A stretch of 64,000 nucleotides of DNA. Source: Dirofilaria immitis (lineage: Eukaryota > Nematoda > Chromadorea > Rhabditida > Onchocercidae). The stretch lies in NCBI GenBank assembly GCA_024305405.1, contig JAKNDB010000066.1, positions 186,001 through 250,000 on the forward strand, in the 5' to 3' direction. The notes beneath the pieces are model-generated. The model saw only the letters and a list, made by a program, of their open reading frames with translations, had not been told where the DNA came from and searched no databases. Shown in pieces: positions 1 to 12,519 of the stretch (the first letter of the stretch is position 1; the number at the start of each line of letters is the position of its first letter). The position numbers and the translations under genes were made by a program.

Positions 1-240
1 CATTCGAAAAGATGGATCCTGGAAAAAAGTTAAGGACAAATTTCGAGGAAAAGGAAAAGATCTTACATCTAATGGTACAATTCCAATTCTTTATTTAAAA
101 AAACTTTTATATCATTCAAATAAAATGATGCTATAATGGAAATTTTATTTTCGCAGTGTTCTAATTTAATTAACTCCGCATTAGAATTACGAATATTATA
201 TCATGGTTCACTGGAAAAATCATTTCAGGTTAAGATAAAA
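1..240 (+). CDS. 3' exons of an unrecognised + strand gene (partial)
   Basis: Two exon-like segments. The first runs from the window edge to about base 72 and reads as a basic stretch (KDGSWKKVKDKFRGKGKD) ending at a possible GT donor. The second follows a good acceptor (TTTTCGCAG, exon from about 156) and reads ALELRILYHGSLEKSFQ up to a CAG|GTTAAG donor near 228. A further short acceptor (TCTATATAG) follows at about 280. The gene begins before the window and I do not recognise the family. Phase between the two exons could not be checked because of likely base losses in this sequence. What is seen is open frames with plausible splice sites; coding status is inference. Confidence 0.35.
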
Positions 241-1422
241 AAAAAAGAGGTTTTATTGGTAATTTCTTTTTCTATATAGAAAACCTGATAGGACAAGGAT
301 TGGTTATTTAGTAAGGAAGGTCTGTTTTTGTATCAATTAATAAACGATGCAGGTAATAGAATAAGGCTAATTATTAATGATAATGATATTTTGCATATAA
401 TAAACAAAGTGTTTATTCAGAACCATTCTAAACCGTTATCTTGTAAAAATAAAAATTTAACAAAAAAGGCAAGAAGATACTCTGTTAGTAAAAAAGCTTT
501 AGTTAGATGAGATTTAGAAATATTATAACATTTCAAAGTGTGCCATTCAAAATTAATCGATTTGAAATATTGCAGGAGAAGATTCCGAGGATTTTTCCTT
601 ATGATATTTTGAATTGATTAAAGATAAATATATGATAATGGATACAGATTTTTTGCATTTCTCTTATAACTTTATATAAAATGTTATAATTAATTAATCG
701 ATAATATTAATTAATATCATCAATTCAGCATTAATTGACATATCATATACTTCTTTATTAAAAAATTATGGCGAAATTTCGAATTAAGCTATTATTGACT
801 ATATATCTATTTACTTTAAACAAAATTTCAATACAAAATGTTACAATAAGAAATAATTTAAGAGGTTAATTTATTTTATTAAGAAATAATTTAACAGAAA
901 ATGATGATTTAAAATAATACGCTTGCATGAGAGAGCCATTGGTTGTCATTACGTCTAAGTCTGGTCATGGCCACCGAATATCTTGGTAGTGATTGAGAAT
1001 CCTCTTCATAACATTCATTAATATCATGCTTCATTTTTGGATGAGCATTGTAGCCTAAAATGAATGCGCATATCATTTTATGAATATGAAGTTGTAGTTT
1101 ACATTGTTGAAATATTAAAGTGGCTGAAACGACTCAAATGCTGCCTTCTTTTAAAATTTGAAATGAATTGAAATTACCGTTATGATGAGATAGACGATGA
1201 TTTTGATCAACATTTTGATCAAGACATTTTCTCCAACTTAATTAATTTTGTCTAATTATCGAATGAACTAAAATGCTTCACACTATTAATTCTTTACGCA
1301 AATCGTTATTGGCTGGATTTGGCATGTATTGTACACTAATTGAATTTGGATCCATTTGTTGAATAAATTAACTTAATGCATTTTATTCTATCCTTACATA
1401 AAATTAAAATGAAAAAGATCGG
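241..1422. other. non-coding or unassigned stretch
   Basis: Mostly AT-rich sequence downstream of the minus-strand gene that ends at 1423. A slightly GC-richer patch at about 925-1015 has open frames on both strands (for example MREPLVVITSKSGHGHRISW on +), but no clear splice sites, and I could not assign it. No RNA gene or repeat was recognised. Confidence 0.4.
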
Positions 1423-3225
1423 TTATAATTTCAAATTGAAATTATTCGTAAAATGGTGCAAGTGCATACCGAAGCTGAACTGATTAGCAATCACATGTGA
1501 ATCCGAAAGTTTATTGTTGATACTATTGTTGTCGCTACTAATGAACATCGGTAGTAACTGATCAGGATTAGTAACTGGCATTGTTGATGTTGTTACTGCT
1601 GTTCCGGCAGTGAAGCGATGAAGATAGCAGTTGGAATAATTAGCATCGGAACTACCTATCAGGTCGCTATTACCCCATCCAGATATAGAATTGGATGATT
1701 CGCCATCCATTAATGATACCTTTTGGTAATAGTTATAAAAATATGCAGTAGTAAGAAATATTTAACAAAAAAATTGCTTCACCATTTCTTTTATGGATTC
1801 GATTTTGGGCTGTGGATTTAAGTTAAGAATTGAAAAATCTTGAGAATCTGATTCGGCATGCTTCGTGCGAAGAGTTGCACTTACATTGATTTTAATAGCT
1901 ATTCGTCTTTACCTCTTCTCAAGTTTTATACCTTTCATTTCTTATCATTATCTTTCTCTTATCTTTGGAAAAGTGCTCCCACATTTCTATATTCTTGGAT
2001 TAGGATTCCGTTAGTAATTCTCATCCTAATCTCGAAGGAGAACTTCATGAATTTAATATTCATATTAGCTTCATTGTATAATATATCCAAATATATATAT
2101 ATATAACTATTGATTCCGAATTAAGACAGTCAGTTTGCATTTCTCAAATCTAAACTGTAGCAAAAATACATTGAAAATGACAAGTACCTGATCCGCAAAA
2201 CGGACCCGGCACTGTTTTCCATTCCTCGATGTTTGGCAATGTGTTTGTAATCCTTCCGGTGAACGTCTTTGGTATGATAATGTTGATAAATTTGTACGTG
2301 CTCTCCTATAATTTGAAATAAAAATTAGATTTTTTTTCAAATCCGAAATTCGTTTCAATTCATACCAAAACATGACTTCTATTTATTATGAATGTTAAAA
2401 GATTATTAGAATCTTGTTCTCCTCTTCTCGGAAACACATAATTTTGAGAGAATAAGTGGAAGTGGAAATAGAGATAAGTCATTTCAGAAGTGCGATTGAT
2501 GATGATGATCGTAAATTATTCTTTGCTTAATTAAAAGCTAATATCATTGTCAATAATGAAAATGAAAATGAGAAAGAAGGATTTCCTGTTTTGTCAACTT
2601 GGCGCCAATAACTAAATTGTTACAACGATTGAGATGAATGAGAAAACCTTCCGATTTCAGATTACGTTCTTTCAGAAACTACACTTTAGCGACTTCTTTT
2701 CGAGAGTAACAAGCAGTAATGCACATGCGAGATAAATATTATTTATTTATTGGTTTTTCTTCCCATTTTATAATTTCACATTTCTTGAATTCGAATGATG
2801 AAAACTTCTCCAATTAAAAAAATTCATAACGAGTGAAGCTTAGCTTAAGCCATGAAATAATCACTTTACTACAATGCTTCATTTCGTCCGTTTTATTTAA
2901 TTGGATATCATATGTTTCAGTGTATCAACCTGTCTTTTATTTAAAATAAATTTATCAATCAATCTTTCAGTAATCATATCGTTAAGTAATCATATGATAT
3001 AAACTTCACTAAGCTACATTTCGCAATACCAAAAATTATTCGTTCGGTTGGCATTTTGAATGATAGAAGTAAGATACATATTGTTTAATTTATTCCTTCT
3101 TATTATGAAATTTCTCAATTGATAAATGTTTATATAAATTCTTTCCCCGTTATCATTATCATTATCACAACAATTATGTAAAAAGAAGGTGACATATATA
3201 GGAATGAATTAAATTAAACTGTCTT

Positions 3226-3262
<37 letters not shown>

Positions 3263-5526
3263 ACACACACACACACACAATTATCACTATTTTGAAAATC
3301 TAAATGAATAATCGATATTTTATCGAGCTATGTTGATTTCAGAAAGAATTGTTTCCAGTTCCTCCAATGAAGGAAATTCATAGGAAAATTTAACTGATTT
3401 GCGAACTTACAACTTTTCTCATACTTACACATAAATAGATCATGTCGGTGAAAGCTGAACCATGTAAATAGTTGTATGTATATATATAGATGTATATAGT
3501 TTAAAATGTTAAAAAGACACTGATGTAAATAACTCGCCAAAATCATGAGATCAGTAAGCTAAAGAAAAGAGATATAAAGATATTCTCAATCAAAGCACAC
3601 GATTACTCACCGGTCAACAGAATGAGATCAATCCGTCTAAAGTCGACAAGCCGAAGGATATATATAAGGGAGCAATTGCGGTTCGAATACCTCAGTTTTG
3701 AGGGAAGATTCGATAATGACGGTTTGACGGTCAATCGGGATCAGTTGCTTGACGAACTGAAGTTCAGCTCGACAGTCAGATATGAGCAACAGTTTCGAGG
3801 ACAATTTGGCGGTAACGGAGGCCGCAATTCAGGCGCATGAGAAGCAGCAGACAACAGACTGGCTTTACGAAAGACGACAGATTCAAAGGATTGATACATC
3901 CACTCAGTAATTGAGATAAGATATTTGTTCGTGTTTTTATTATTTCTTTGTCCTCTTTTTCTTTCTTATTGCTCATTCAATTCGATCTTTATACAGGCAC
4001 GATATTGTGTTTATAATATCGTATAAACCGTAGAAGAAAATTCTTTACTTATATTAGGAAGAAATTAAATTTCGAAAAGACCTTTCCCTGGGTTTTAGAT
4101 CATACCATGCACTTTTCGGTGTCAGATGCTTGTGATATATGGGAAGTTCGAATTTATGCTGCAACTTTTTCGACTTATTTCCAAAAATTCCGGCGTTATT
4201 AATATGTCGTGGTGATAATTGACTGTCTGAATCAGCGCATATACCAGAATCCGTATCGCTGTCACCTGGCGGTGGTGGTAATTGGCTACCTGTAAATCAT
4301 TTTTCATAGGCAATTTCTATCAAAATTTCTTGCAATGTTGTTAGCTATTCTGATTGTACATAAATATTCCATTGCTATAATTTAGATAACTTTCTGTTGT
4401 TCTCTATTAGATTTAAATTTTTCTTGATTAAACTGGATTGTTTATTAACCAATCTATTTGAATTGCATTTCATCAATTGTAATGGATGCTCTACTGAATC
4501 ATTCAGGTAATCCATCAGGTAATCAATCCAAATGCTCGGAATTGATAAGTTCTTATCAAAATTCTTGTCATTCTCTAATTATTCATTGTGAATATTGAAT
4601 GTTTGTTAGTACTGAAATGATAAATTTGTATTCCTTTCCAAAACGAACAGTTTCAATAAAATCGTTCTCAAATTATAAAATTTTTTGCAGTTAATCAATA
4701 AAATATTTCCTAATTTAATTTTATATGCAAAATTGATGGGATAATATTAATGATATTGCAGAAACGGAAGCAAAAGGAAGTGTGAATTCGTTCAGTAGAA
4801 ACAGAAAAGAAGAGAAAGAATGATATCTAAGATGGAATTTTAAATGATAATTATTGACAAAAACGGATAACAGGTAAAGAAGGCTGAAAAATATTGAAAG
4901 ATGAGTTGAAGGAAAATGACATACACACATACATACACATACACACGCATACACACATACACACATACACACACACATACACACACACATACATACACAC
5001 ATGCACACAATTATATTTCATTCAAGAATTGTCAAACTCCGTGTTCATGATTTGATACTTGAATAATGTTTCCCGATACCACAAGCTTATGCCTTCGTCA
5101 TTTCGGAAGTAAATAATTTATTATTTTCTGGATCAATTGTACGATTCTGCGACGCTTCACTTTGCTATAATAGTTAACAAGTCTGATCAATACTTTCATG
5201 ATTATTATATTTTCTTTTCCAATTTATCCTTCAATATTATTTCACAGTTTGAAGTAGTTCGTCATCTATTCTTAATTTTACTGATAATTAAATAAAAGCG
5301 TCCTAATGAATAAGTAGCAATTTATGCGATAAATTTTGAAATTCAACATTACCGCCAATGTTTCTTGACAATTGCCCGACTTTAGCAATCTGACCATACT
5401 GATACTGCTGCAACAATTGATACATCTTTGGTTTTGGTGGTGGCATTGGTGGTGATATTGGTGGTGATACTTTCGAGTTAATTGTTGCCAATGTTATTGT
5501 AGGATTTTGCATGCTATCTAAATTCT
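1423..5526 (-). CDS. proline/serine-rich protein, 3' four exons, family unknown
   Basis: Four minus-strand exons join in consistent phase with GT..AG introns: 5526-5353, 4289-4082, 2305-2188 and 1719-1423, the last ending in a stop. In order they encode a proline-rich stretch (SPPISPPMPPPKPK) with a Q/Y-rich tail; an acidic serine stretch (SQLPPPPGDSDTDSGICADS) followed by a basic segment (KSKKLQHKFELPIYHKH); an S/T/R-rich exon ending GKQCRVRFADQ; and an S/N/T-rich C-terminus (about 98 codons). The peptide RVRF preceded by basic and followed by acidic residues fits an RVxF protein-phosphatase-1 docking motif; this is a short motif and only suggestive. No frameshift is needed in these exons. 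The 5' end must lie upstream of 5.5 kb. The composition resembles a disordered scaffold or the cytoplasmic tail of a receptor, but I do not recognise the family. Confidence 0.65.
2400..3300. other. intronic/unassigned AT-rich stretch
   Basis: Lies within the long intron of the minus-strand proline-rich gene (2306-4081). It carries the CA microsatellite at 3230-3280 and otherwise nothing I can assign. Confidence 0.4.
3228..3280. repeat. (CA)n microsatellite
   Basis: Near-perfect run of CA dinucleotides interrupted once by CATA. Confidence 0.9.
3612..3909 (+). CDS. exon-like block inside a minus-strand intron, frame-shifted
   Basis: Clearly GC-richer than its surroundings. After an acceptor (GGTCAACAG|AATGAG) the + strand reads NEINPSKVDKPKDIYKGAIA, then in a second frame DNDGLTVNRDQLLDELKFSS, then in a third frame NLAVTEAAIQAHEKQQTTDW and on to a TAA at 3907-3909. 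Each segment has the purine-first codon pattern of real coding sequence, so frame changes by base loss are likely. One + frame is also open from 3622 to 3840 without shifts. The reverse strand has a strong GTGAGT donor near 3610, but its in-phase reading hits stops, so + is preferred. The block lies within the 2306-4081 intron of the opposite-strand gene. No family recognised. Confidence 0.4.
4915..5005. repeat. CA/CATA microsatellite
   Basis: Alternating ACAC and ATAC units for about 90 bp. Reverse reading gives a meaningless Met/Cys/Val repeat. It lies in the intron between the 5353 and 4289 exons of the minus-strand gene. Confidence 0.85.
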
Positions 5527-5559
5527 CTGCTTAAATTATGTGGATTTTAGTCATAGACG

Positions 5560-8500
5560 AAATAAGAATTAATATTTTTGTTAAAATGAACATAAAATAT
5601 TGCAACCATTCGAAATAAATCATAAAATATACATTTCATATGATACGGAAATTAAAAATAGTTTCACATTAGAACTTGAAATATCATAAGAGATGGTTAT
5701 TTTGCATAGATTTGATGCGGGGATTAATTTTTTTGACCATATTTAATTGATTGATCCGATCGTTTTCCTTTTTTCATTTATATGCATTCTACCTTTTCTA
5801 AATAATAATCTTGCCTTAATTAAGCGTTTTTTTTTGTTAAAATATTATAAATAAAGTCAATTTAAAGTTATTAATAAAAATGTAAGTTTTTTATCAAAGA
5901 CGCTAAAATCAATTTAAAATCATTAATAATATTAAAATTACTGGAATTAATCTGTCAGATCAATTAAATATGATCAAAAATCAATCTCCTAAAATCATTT
6001 CAAACCTGAGCATATGAATGTATATTATAATAAGCAATTGTTTTCAATGTGTATATTTGCCTTTGCTCTAAAAACGGAATTTTATAAGATGAACGATTAG
6101 ATAAGATTCTCATTGAAAAAGGAATGGTAATGGGAAAACGAATGACTACGCTTATTTACTTACGTGTAATGCGTGTGGGTTTTCTTGAAATTGCTTCTAT
6201 GATAAGAATCTTACTTCAATGACCAAAATTACTCATTCATTTATTAAATATCAAGTTTTTACTGATAATTAACATAAGTTACTTCATGAATAAAACAAAT
6301 CAGATAACATTTACTTCGATAAGCTTCAATAATAAAATCGTATGATTCATTATATCAAATCAGTAAAATAATATATGCTACAAATGTCATCAACATTTTG
6401 CACCTTTTAAAAAAATCTTACAATACTTCTCAGTACACGATATGATAGGGCATATCTCATATAAAAAAAAGCTGTAAAGAATAGCCGTATATATGTATAT
6501 ACTATTAGAAATAAGCTTGCAAGTGTTGCCAAAAATCGTCGAGCTGTATAAATCGAGCCATATAATTCATTCATCTCACCGACAGAATTTACTAATAAAA
6601 ATTCATACTCATGAATAATTGAAGAGAGAGAAAAAGTTTTAAGGGATAAATTAGAAGGTATGATTATTTTCATACTAAAACTACAGGATATATTTTCGTT
6701 TGAGGCTGGTTTCTCTAATATATTTCCCATTCTCGAACTAATTCAGTCTAGCAACATCAATGGACTATTATTTACAAACAGAAATTGGTAAGGTCCAAGA
6801 AATAATGCCAAATCAAAGTTCTAAAATTTACATAATTTTAAAATTCTATTTTAAATGTTTCAAGAACGAGCAGTTGAAAATAAAAGTTTTTCGAAAGAAA
6901 TGTTTGAAAATTAAATAAATTTGGTAAAGGCAACAAGGTATTATATTTATGAAAAAAGCATTTTTTTTTTAATAAGAATAACAGATCATGTCAAGAAATC
7001 ATCCAATACTATGAAATTTCAGTAATAATAAAACGAAACTCATCGAAATCTAGAAATCATTATTTGAATTTGATCCATAACAAATCTTTTTCAGTTTTTC
7101 GCTTGCCGAATTCAGTATTTTCACAAAATATTCAAGATGAGAATGCGCATTTGAACTTTCATTAATTAATCGAAAAAAAATCCGAATAATTCAAATTCAA
7201 TATCGACTCGCTTATCATGAAGTTGGGCTTTAAATCCTGATCTGATTTAACCGAAATCAATGAAATTCATTTTAACATAAATTATTCAAAAATCTATCCT
7301 ATAGGAATTGAAATATGAGTTAGCAAAGAGGATGAAAATCGAAACTTATAATCTTTTCAAAAAGATTTAAATTACATGTGATAACAAAGTTATTGATTCT
7401 CATTATTTTTTCTGGAAGAATCTTCGCATTCATGATCAGTCATCTGGAAGGATAAGTCGAAAAAGATGGTGTTGTAAACAAAATAAATGGAATAGTTTGA
7501 ATTAGTTGAAATTATTTCCTGATATGCATCTCCGGCATTTCTAGTTGCAGAATATCTGCTTGCATGCTTTGCACGATATCAAATCCTACTAATGGAGTAG
7601 TTCGAAAATTAAGAATGAACACAAGAAGTATTAAAAAATGAATGAGTGAAAGTTAAATTGATCTATCGATTGATAAATCTTCAATTCCAATATTCAAGTT
7701 GTATGATAAGATGTACGATGGCGATGATAATAAAAATAATTGTAATTTCTCACTTAACCAATTCATAATCTCAGCATATGCCCAATTAATATAGACTAAT
7801 TATTACTGTTTGACTGTTGTCTATTATCAGTGGTTATTACTGCTTAGGATAAATGTTTCAACATTTTCATTAGGGAAAAATATTATCAACAATGTTATTT
7901 GTGCTTAATAAAAATAACTATTAAAATTAGAATACTTTTCTCGAACATCTTGAATGGCCTTTCCTGAGACGAGATAAATGTTGTAGTTTGAAAGATGACA
8001 TATTATAACTCAATATTCTGAGCTTTCTTGATATTCTTACATATAATATCATCCAAAGTAAACAGAAACTCATTATCATTTAATTCGAATAATTGATAGA
8101 TAGAATATAAATTCATAGGAACCAAATAATAATATATTTTAGATACTAGATAAGCTTGACGAGAAAAGAAATTTCTGCGAAACGTTAAGTAGAGATAAGT
8201 TATAGCGTGGAGAATGCTTTTATGAAGGAAACTGCTAATCTTGAAATTTCCATTGAAAAAAATAAGAGGAATCTGAAAGATCGGAAAAACATATTGAACA
8301 TATTTCTCACTATCAAATATATATAAATAATCATCAATTAATAATGGATTCATTAGTAAATATAAATAAAGGGATAATATCTTGAAAGAGAAAATTATGA
8401 TGTCTACTCCTCCTTTCCTGAAAACTTTCATATTTTAACCTTTCATTCAAATTTTTCCAAGTTCGTTTATTTCTTCCACGAAATTTTTCCATTTAAAAGT

Positions 8501-11500
8501 ATTGAATATTACGAGGATGAAGCTGCAAAAATAATCCAAATGGTTAATTAACAACGATCATAAGTAAGAAAAGAAAATGAGCAGATAAATAAAGTCGATT
8601 ATTATTCTTAACTAAACTTCCTATTCATTCTAGGTTTTTACAAGAATTCAGATGATTGCTTCCTTGAATTCCATTCTGCAATGTTATGCTTCTCTTCTAA
8701 ATTCAGATTATATTGCAATTATCAGATAGTTGCAACTATTTTTTCATGGATTATTACTGAGCTGCTGCAAGGAATAAAATACTTTTATGAATTTTTAAAA
8801 ATAAAAATATAAGAATTGGAGATTTTATAAAAGATATAACTGGTAAAAGCAAAAGAAGAAAATAATCTCTGCAAAGAAGTCTAAGTTATTAAACTAAGCT
8901 GAATTTCTTTAAAATATGAAATTCTAAAATAAATCGATTTCCATTATTTTAATTGATTAATATTCACTGCTTCGTAAGTAACTTATTTGAAGTATAATTT
9001 GTGATTAACATTCTGTTTTATTTATTTAATTTTATATTTATTTATTTATAAATAAAATCATTAATATTAGATGATCTATTATGAGATCAAAAATAAAAAC
9101 TAAAACTTTCATTTTTATTATAACTGGTAATGTATGAAAAAATTAGTTTAGCGTTTTCATATATAACAAACTTTAAATGAATTAACGAGAAAAATAAGAG
9201 AAGACGAGAATTTGCAAGGTTGATGAGAATATTTAAGAGAATAATAGAAATGAATAAAAGATAAGTAATAACATTAAAGTTGAATGGAAAATGTGTCCTT
9301 CAAAGTTCTATAAAATTGATGGAAGATGGGAAATTGAATCGAATTGAACCGAAATGAATTTGCTCAAAGAGAATTAAATAGAAGTGGACGAATTTGAATT
9401 TAAGTTTAAATCGGATTGAAGTAAAGTTTAAGTTTAATCGGCTTAATATAATTTAAATGAAATCGAAATAATTTGCTATAAATAATTATTATTATTCATT
9501 TATAAATAATATATGCTGCTCTTATTTTAACAATAATTTTATGATATTTGCTGCAATTTTGTTTATACAAAAGTATTCATCGAAATGAGAAATCAAAACT
9601 ACTACTTTTCCAATTTCAATGATTAATATTCATTGGTTGGAAAGAAGAAAGGAAGAGCCATTTTTATATTTTAGAACTTTGCTTTCTAAAGACATTTCAA
9701 TATTCATATTTTTTTAATTCAAATGATGATTTAATAATTCTCAAGTGGAATCTATTAAATAAATTTTGTTTCTGATTATCGCCATGATGAATATTATTAC
9801 AATGAAAGAATTGTAGCAATGAAAATGTAAATAAAACTAAATAACAACGATTAATTTAAAACGATTATTCTTAAAAATTTTTATTGCATAAATTTGCTAT
9901 TTCAGATACTAATCGGATATTTTCGATATTTATGCCTTTTAATAAGCTTTCATTACTATTTGAATTTATTTCACTTTGCTATTCTAACTGCTATTTAATA
10001 AAACCCCAATTATTATAATGTTTTTTTTTTTTAAGTTTAATCTTATTATAAGCTGATATGTTCGAGAGATATTACGATAACAGATAAATTAAAATTTTAG
10101 CTAAAAATTATTTTTAAATGATACTAACAATTGATAGTATGATTCTAACACAGATTTCAGGTAGATCTCCAACTTCTTCGATCTGACCTGATGCTTCATC
10201 TTAGCAATTTATACACGGAGTATGCAAAAGATGAAATTATAGTAATCCTGTATTAAGCTAAATGAACTAATATGTCAAAAGATAACTCAGAAAATATAAG
10301 TAACATCGATCATTGTTAGACATATCATTGTGATAAACAAAGGATACTCTTAATGGATAGGTATCAAGAAAAGAATAAGTTCGAGAACGGGTAAAATATT
10401 GCTTCATGAAAATGGTTGATTTTTTCACATCAATTTTCATGCTAAAATATTAATGAACAGTGCCATTCGCTTTTCTTATATTTATGTGAAGCTGAAATAG
10501 AAAAATTGCTTGATCTAATTGAAAGTGAATCAGAATCAGCTTTCATTCTGAAACATCATAAAGGATTCAGTTCCATTTGATTCGTAAGTATATGATTGGA
10601 AAATAAATTAATTCATCGAATGCAAATGAAATTGTGATTGTGAAATGAAATGAGATTGAAATAACTTTTCAAACGTTATATGCATTAAGAAGTATAAATG
10701 TAAATGGATCGGATGAAATTGATTTTATGATAATTGTAAAAGGGAATTTTTAAAACTGTTTGAAACTGGAAGAATATTCTGATCCCAAAATTAATCATCA
10801 CAATCGTCGTATCAATCAATCTATCCGTATTTCTTCTATCAATTAAATATTGGCAGATCATAACAATTCATTTCGAAAATTAAATAAATTACTGAAATGC
10901 AATAATAATGGATGATGACCCGATAAGAAAGAAATGGAAGTCGCAGTAAATTCGAAGAAAAGAGTTGTTATATGAAAGATAGGCGAATATTTTATTCTTT
11001 AATCGCAAATCATTCGTTCAATCCAAATGTAAATAATATTCATGACCTCAAAATGAACTGAATTCAGCCCTTCATCGAAATGGAAAAGATAATAAATTTT
11101 TTCTTCAAATTTCCAATCTTTAGGTTGATCTATCGAGACAGGCATTTAATAGAAAATGTTGCATATATTTTAATTTTGTCAAGCCTTGTGCTAATATAAA
11201 ATTATTTATGCCTAATGATAATGGGGATGCCAACTAGGACAAAAAAGAGACAGCAACAAGATAGAATCATTAATTTTAAATTATTTCATATGCAACGTTC
11301 AATTCTCGAGTGAAAATCAGCAACTTGAAGTATTCCTGATTTTAAAATAGATGACATGAGGGAAAAAATAAGCTAAAAAGCAAAGAAACAATGATGGGAA
11401 TTAAAAGAAGTCAAGAGTAATAATTGACAGCTAATCTTCTTGGCTCAGCTTTTCTGCTGATATCTATCCATCACCATCGAAAGTTAAAAGTTAAAAGAAA

Positions 11501-12440
11501 TAAATCATATTGACGCAATGATATGTAAAATAAGCTTAATGCTGCTAATTATATCATTAGTCATCGTATTAACGATGGTTTGATCAACGATAGACTATTA
11601 GTAAATCAAGAAGTTCAAGATGAAGTTTCATATGATTTGTCATTATTAAAGTTTAATCTCGTCTTTCGTTATGCATGATTATTTTATATTAAACATTCTT
11701 GTCGCAATAAGGAGCAATTCAATAAATCATTGAAGCAAAAATCAAACAAATCATTTGATCTTTTCAATGTTTGAATTTAAACAGAAAGCATTCTCGAATG
11801 CTTGTTTTCTATTTAATTTATTGCCTAAACAGCTGATAAGACTTGTCTTAGTCTTAGTTATGTTAATCTAATAACTAATATTATCATTATAAGTGATATG
11901 ACAATCCACTATGAATAATCCAAATGTTGCTATTGGTTGCTTAATCGTTTGATTATCATAAAAGAGCCAAATAAAAAAATTCGTTAGTTCAAAATCTTTC
12001 TTAATAAAATTGATGATAATAACAGTTATAGCTAGCACAAATGATAGAAAAGGTCGAAGGTCGAAAAGGATGAGAGAGAGAGAAAGAAGCATTAGTATTA
12101 AAGAAGGAAGGAAGAAAGAAAGGAAGAATTTGTATATGAAGAAGTGAGTTGCTTGATTCTCATATCTTTAAACTTTCCCAATCCAATTAATTCATCTTCT
12201 CCAATTTAGAGGTATGTCGAGTGACACGAATACATACATTGTTCATATGAATATGTAAAAGTGTAATGTTTACTTAATAGGTGATGTTTGCATAAGAAAA
12301 ATTATGATAGAAATATCAGTGGTCGATGAAAAGCCAACGATGTGGTAAGAAAATAGTAATAAACATAAAGTAATAAAACTTAGTCGATGTAAACAAAAAT
12401 GATTGATTACTTAAAAAGCACGATGTAAGCTCTATAAGAT
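5560..12440. other. 6.9-kb stretch without a supported gene
   Basis: AT-rich throughout. Probable long intron(s) or upstream region of the minus-strand proline-rich gene. Minus-strand open frames occur at 6407-6730 (starts MGNILEKPASNENIS) and 8003-8431 (142 codons, hydrophobic, low complexity); neither shows family features or clear splice sites. A minus-strand patch at about 10150-10200 reads DEASGQIEEVGDLPEIC after an AAG acceptor and could be a small exon. A patch at 7510-7595 is open on both strands. At 9300-9450 there is degenerate GAATTGAA-like repetition, and at 12070-12130 a purine-rich GGAA/GAAA tract. No RNA genes seen. Confidence 0.4.
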
Positions 12441-12446
12441 ATTAAT

Positions 12447-12455
12447 CATTATTAC

Positions 12456-12519
<64 letters not shown>
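12447..12519. repeat. (ATT)n microsatellite
   Basis: About 24 consecutive ATT units with minor imperfection at the left edge. Confidence 0.92.

Noticed and set aside
3310..3400. Minus-strand segment reading KFSYEFPSLEELETILSEIN and then a stop
   Set aside because: It looks protein-like, but exons 4082-4289 and 2188-2305 join in phase without it, and its stop would end the protein early. At best an alternative last exon.
3776..3976. Minus-strand frame over the 3.6-3.9 kb block
   Set aside because: It ends in a stop when read in the phase required by the minus-strand gene; the + strand frames have better coding character.
4721..5008. Met/Cys/Val-rich open frame on the minus strand
   Set aside because: It translates a CA microsatellite.
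8003..8431. 142-codon minus-strand frame
   Set aside because: Hydrophobic, low-complexity and AT-driven, with no recognised domain or splice context. Kept only as a remark in the gap entry.
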